DNA from: Planctomycetota bacterium
Lineage (GTDB): Bacteria > Planctomycetota > UBA1135 > JACQFD01
DNA: 64,000 nucleotides
NCBI GenBank assembly: GCA_016200225.1
Contig: JACQFD010000026.1
Span: 1 to 64,000 of the forward strand
Direction: 5' to 3'
Numbering within the stretch: the first letter of the stretch is position 1; every line of letters begins with the position of its first letter. Under the pieces are notes generated by a model. It ran no database searches. It was not told where the DNA came from and saw only the letters and a list, made by a program, of their open reading frames with translations. Both the position numbers and the translations under genes were made by a program. Below are positions 63,035-64,000 of the stretch, one piece after another.

Positions 63035-64000
63035 TTAACTTACTGGATTTTCGTTTGTTTTCGCATTCGCGGCTTCAAGAATCCGCCCGGGGAGTTCGGC
63101 TGCGTCCTCGGCGATCGATCGCACGCGAGGCGCGCGCGCGGCCGCCTCGCGAAGAAGCGCGGGATGTTGCACAAGTTTTGTAATCATGGCGGCAAGATCG
63201 GCGGCGTCACCGGCACGAAACCTGAAACCGCCGACTCCTTCTTCGACCAGTTCGGCCATGCCACCGTGGTTCGTGGCCAACACCGGGACGCGCATCGAGA
63301 ATGCCTCGAGAATCGAGAGCGGCGCGTTCTCCCACCAGACGGACGGAACCACGAGGAGATCGGTCGCAGCGAGTTTTTCGGCCGCGGAGTCGCGGGAAAA
63401 GGGCGCTTCCAAAGCGGCTCCGGCCGCCGCCGCCAACGTCTCGATTTCCTTATAAAACGCCGGGTCGCGCGGCGCGCCGCGCAATATTAATGTTGCGCCG
63501 CCGCGCGTCGATCGGGAAAGGGAAATCCATGCATTTAACAATAAATCCGGCGCCTTGGGCCGCGTGAACTGCCCGTGAAATGCAACAATAATCGGGCGTC
63601 CGGTTTCCCGCGGACGCGGCGGCGGTCCGGGCGCGAGCGGTTCGATGCCGAGGCGCTGAACCGACGTCTTTCGCGCGGGCAATCCGTGGCGCAGCAGTTC
63701 AACGGCGAGCGCGCGCGTCGGCGAAAAAAACAAATCAACAAATGGATAAACCTCGCGCTCGAAATACGGCCGTCGCGACGTCATTGCGGCCGAGGTGCCG
63801 GGATCGGCGGCTTCCGTCGCCGCGGAAATCGACGGGCGCGAGCGTCGGATTCGAGCGAGGGCGTTCTTTGCCGGTTTTGTAATGTCGATGCCCGTCGCGC
63901 GTTTGAGCTTGGAGAGCGCCGCGCCGCCGATGGCGAATCCGCGCGGCTGCCGCCATTCCATCGATTCCACGCAGCGCGCGCAAACGTCGATTTTTATATC
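63035..64000 (-). CDS. GT4 glycosyltransferase, N-terminus beyond the window
   Basis: The frame is open to the right edge, so the 5' end is missing; the visible 321 codons start DIKIDVCARCVES, which is the second half of the Cys cluster found in the neighbouring GT4 genes. The C-terminal donor domain is complete: RPIIVAFHGQFTRPKAPDLLLNA, ENAPLSILEAFSMRVPVLATN with the E-x7-E-type motif, and GGFRFRAGDAADL. It begins the visible part of a run of GT4 genes on the minus strand; it stops nine bases before the next gene. Confidence 0.82.
   Translation of the reverse strand, partial: DIKIDVCARCVESMEWRQPRGFAIGGAALSKLKRATGIDITKPAKNALARIRRSRPSISAATEAADPGTSAAMTSRRPYFEREVYPFVDLFFSPTRALAVELLRHGLPARKTSVQRLGIEPLAPGPPPRPRETGRPIIVAFHGQFTRPKAPDLLLNAWISLSRSTRGGATLILRGAPRDPAFYKEIETLAAAAGAALEAPFSRDSAAEKLAATDLLVVPSVWWENAPLSILEAFSMRVPVLATNHGGMAELVEEGVGGFRFRAGDAADLAAMITKLVQHPALLREAAARAPRVRSIAEDAAELPGRILEAANAKTNENPVS

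Overview
The window reads as a piece of a GC-rich, Gram-negative bacterial chromosome, most likely from the Planctomycetota or a nearby lineage. The reasons are: a peptidoglycan (dcw) cluster with a DAP-type MurE but no ftsQ, ftsA, ftsZ or murD in the stretch shown; Kdo/heptose-kinase-like and WecE-type surface-glycan genes, which imply an outer membrane; and three large secreted proteins that share a C-terminal domain with an 'IPND' signature of the kind I associate with planctomycete exported proteins. The lineage is inferred, because no rRNA or other marker lies in the window. I found no rRNA or tRNA gene and no CRISPR array.

Left part (1-13.8 kb). The left edge is debris: a broken IS5-type transposase, then a DUF433/DUF5615 toxin-antitoxin pair whose toxin carries an in-frame stop. 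Next come two divergent surface-glycan operons that start from a shared 124-base gap at 7.46-7.59 kb. The minus-strand operon is GT4 glycosyltransferase, a fused double Kdo-kinase-like protein, a GH113-like secreted protein and an MFS transporter. The plus-strand operon is a NeuD/PglD-type acyltransferase, an SDR epimerase, an ATP-grasp enzyme and a WaaE-like GT2. A WecE-type sugar aminotransferase and a PuuD-like membrane protein follow on the minus strand.

Middle (13.8-39.5 kb). This part is mainly housekeeping: a thioredoxin-like protein, a TatD-family hydrolase, an RRM protein, a short ThrRS, several unknown secreted proteins, PanE and a DUF4143 ATPase. Then comes a tight minus-strand dcw operon, in transcription order mraZ-rsmH-ftsL-ftsI-murE-murF-mraY-ftsW-LysM-murG-murC-murB, with a likely MraZ operator upstream.

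Right part (40-64 kb). This holds secreted and envelope proteins: a 21-repeat FG-GAP/VCBS protein, a TIG-domain protein and a third protein with the shared C-terminal domain; a two-gene operon of membrane-anchored SPFH proteins, each with three tandem copies of the SPFH entry module before the SPFH core; a subtilase; a HEAT-repeat lipoprotein; a GNAT protein; and a run of GT4 glycosyltransferases, one a double-GT4 fusion, that leaves the window. Three nested long inverted repeats lie in the gaps at 52.2, 55.1 and 58.6 kb. The most promising item for new biology is the SPFH pair at 48.9-52.1 kb, whose order (anchor, repeated beta modules, SPFH, long helix) recalls the layout of a vault or HflK/C cage.
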